Shown: positions 6,163 to 6,238 of the stretch, one piece after another
Position numbering within the stretch: position 1 is the first letter of the stretch
Layout of the letters: each line of letters starts with the position of its first letter
Program-made: the position numbers and the translations under genes
The notes under the pieces: model-generated
What the model was told of the DNA's origin: nothing
The model's database searches: none
What the model saw: the letters and a program-made list of their open reading frames with translations, nothing else
NCBI GenBank assembly: GCA_025935595.1
Contig: JAICUZ010000161.1
Span: 1-6,238 of the forward strand
Length of the DNA stretch: 6,238 nucleotides
Reading direction: 5' to 3'
Source: Burkholderiales bacterium
Lineage (GTDB): Bacteria; Actinomycetota; Thermoleophilia; Gaiellales; Gaiellaceae

Positions 6163-6238
6163 AGACGTTGGTCGAACAGCGCCACGGCGTCGATCCGCTC
6201 CGCGGAGGTCATGCGCTCTGCCAGGGATGCGGGATCCC
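6150..6238 (+). CDS. porB: 2-oxoacid:ferredoxin oxidoreductase, beta subunit (3' partial)
   Basis: Only 29 full codons are inside the window. They read SRLKTLVEQRHGVDPLRGG followed by HALCQGCGI, the usual opening of the beta subunit, in which Cys24 and Cys27 (the C-x2-C pair) are the first two ligands of the proximal [4Fe-4S] cluster. The rest, including the thiamine diphosphate-binding GDG motif, lies beyond the right edge. The GTG start at 6150 overlaps the alpha gene by 13 nt. Position directly after alpha and the cysteine motif make the assignment good despite the short length. Confidence 0.85.
   Translation, partial: MSRLKTLVEQRHGVDPLRGGHALCQGCGI

Noticed and set aside
1..6238. CRISPR arrays, tRNA or rRNA genes, insertion sequences, phage genes
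   Set aside because: I found no regularly spaced repeats, RNA gene signatures, transposase motifs or terminal inverted repeats; the window is almost wholly explained by metabolic genes.

Overview
The window is very GC-rich (roughly two thirds or more G+C by eye). It has strong GC bias at third codon positions, GGAGG-type ribosome binding sites, GTG as well as ATG starts, and tightly overlapping genes. With the fusion of an N-terminal GNAT acetyltransferase to an ADP-forming acyl-CoA synthetase, this suggests a high-GC actinobacterium, possibly of the Thermoleophilia type. That placement is inference only; the window has no rRNA or other phylogenetic marker.

Layout. (1) Positions 1-2310, plus strand: the 3' part of a large gene whose start lies upstream of the window. 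It encodes a GNAT domain followed by a complete acetate/acyl-CoA ligase (ADP-forming) module. (2) Positions 2319-2353: a strong hairpin between two convergent genes, probably a terminator. (3) Positions 2370-2822, minus strand: a single-domain universal stress protein with a near-perfect Shine-Dalgarno sequence. (4) Positions 2823-2967: the divergent intergenic region, which should hold the promoters of the stress gene and of the downstream operon. (5) From 2968 to the right edge, plus strand: five genes packed as one operon. They encode a GltD/PreT-like flavoprotein with an N-terminal double [4Fe-4S] domain, then the gamma, delta, alpha and (truncated by the window) beta subunits of a 2-oxoacid:ferredoxin oxidoreductase of the pyruvate oxidoreductase family. 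Every junction overlaps, three of them by exactly 13 nt with the same end pattern.

How the parts may work together. The gamma-delta-alpha-beta enzyme should decarboxylate a 2-oxoacid to an acyl-CoA, passing electrons through its iron-sulfur clusters. The flavoprotein encoded first has FAD and NAD(P)H sites and eight cluster cysteines, so it probably links the enzyme to NAD(P). This subunit set resembles the described phenylglyoxylate:NAD+ oxidoreductase (PadEFGHI) and, in principle, the KorC-containing 2-oxoglutarate oxidoreductases of denitrifying Azoarcus/Thauera. The ADP-forming acyl-CoA synthetase next door could turn the acyl-CoA into free acid plus ATP, which would complete a 2-oxoacid-to-acid route with substrate-level phosphorylation. 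It keeps both histidines expected for phosphoryl transfer, so it may be a working enzyme and not only a Pat-type lysine acetyltransferase scaffold. The true substrate cannot be read from the sequence. The most notable points are the predicted NAD(P)-linked oxidoreductase, the GNAT-synthetase fusion with intact histidines, and an unusually compact gamma subunit.
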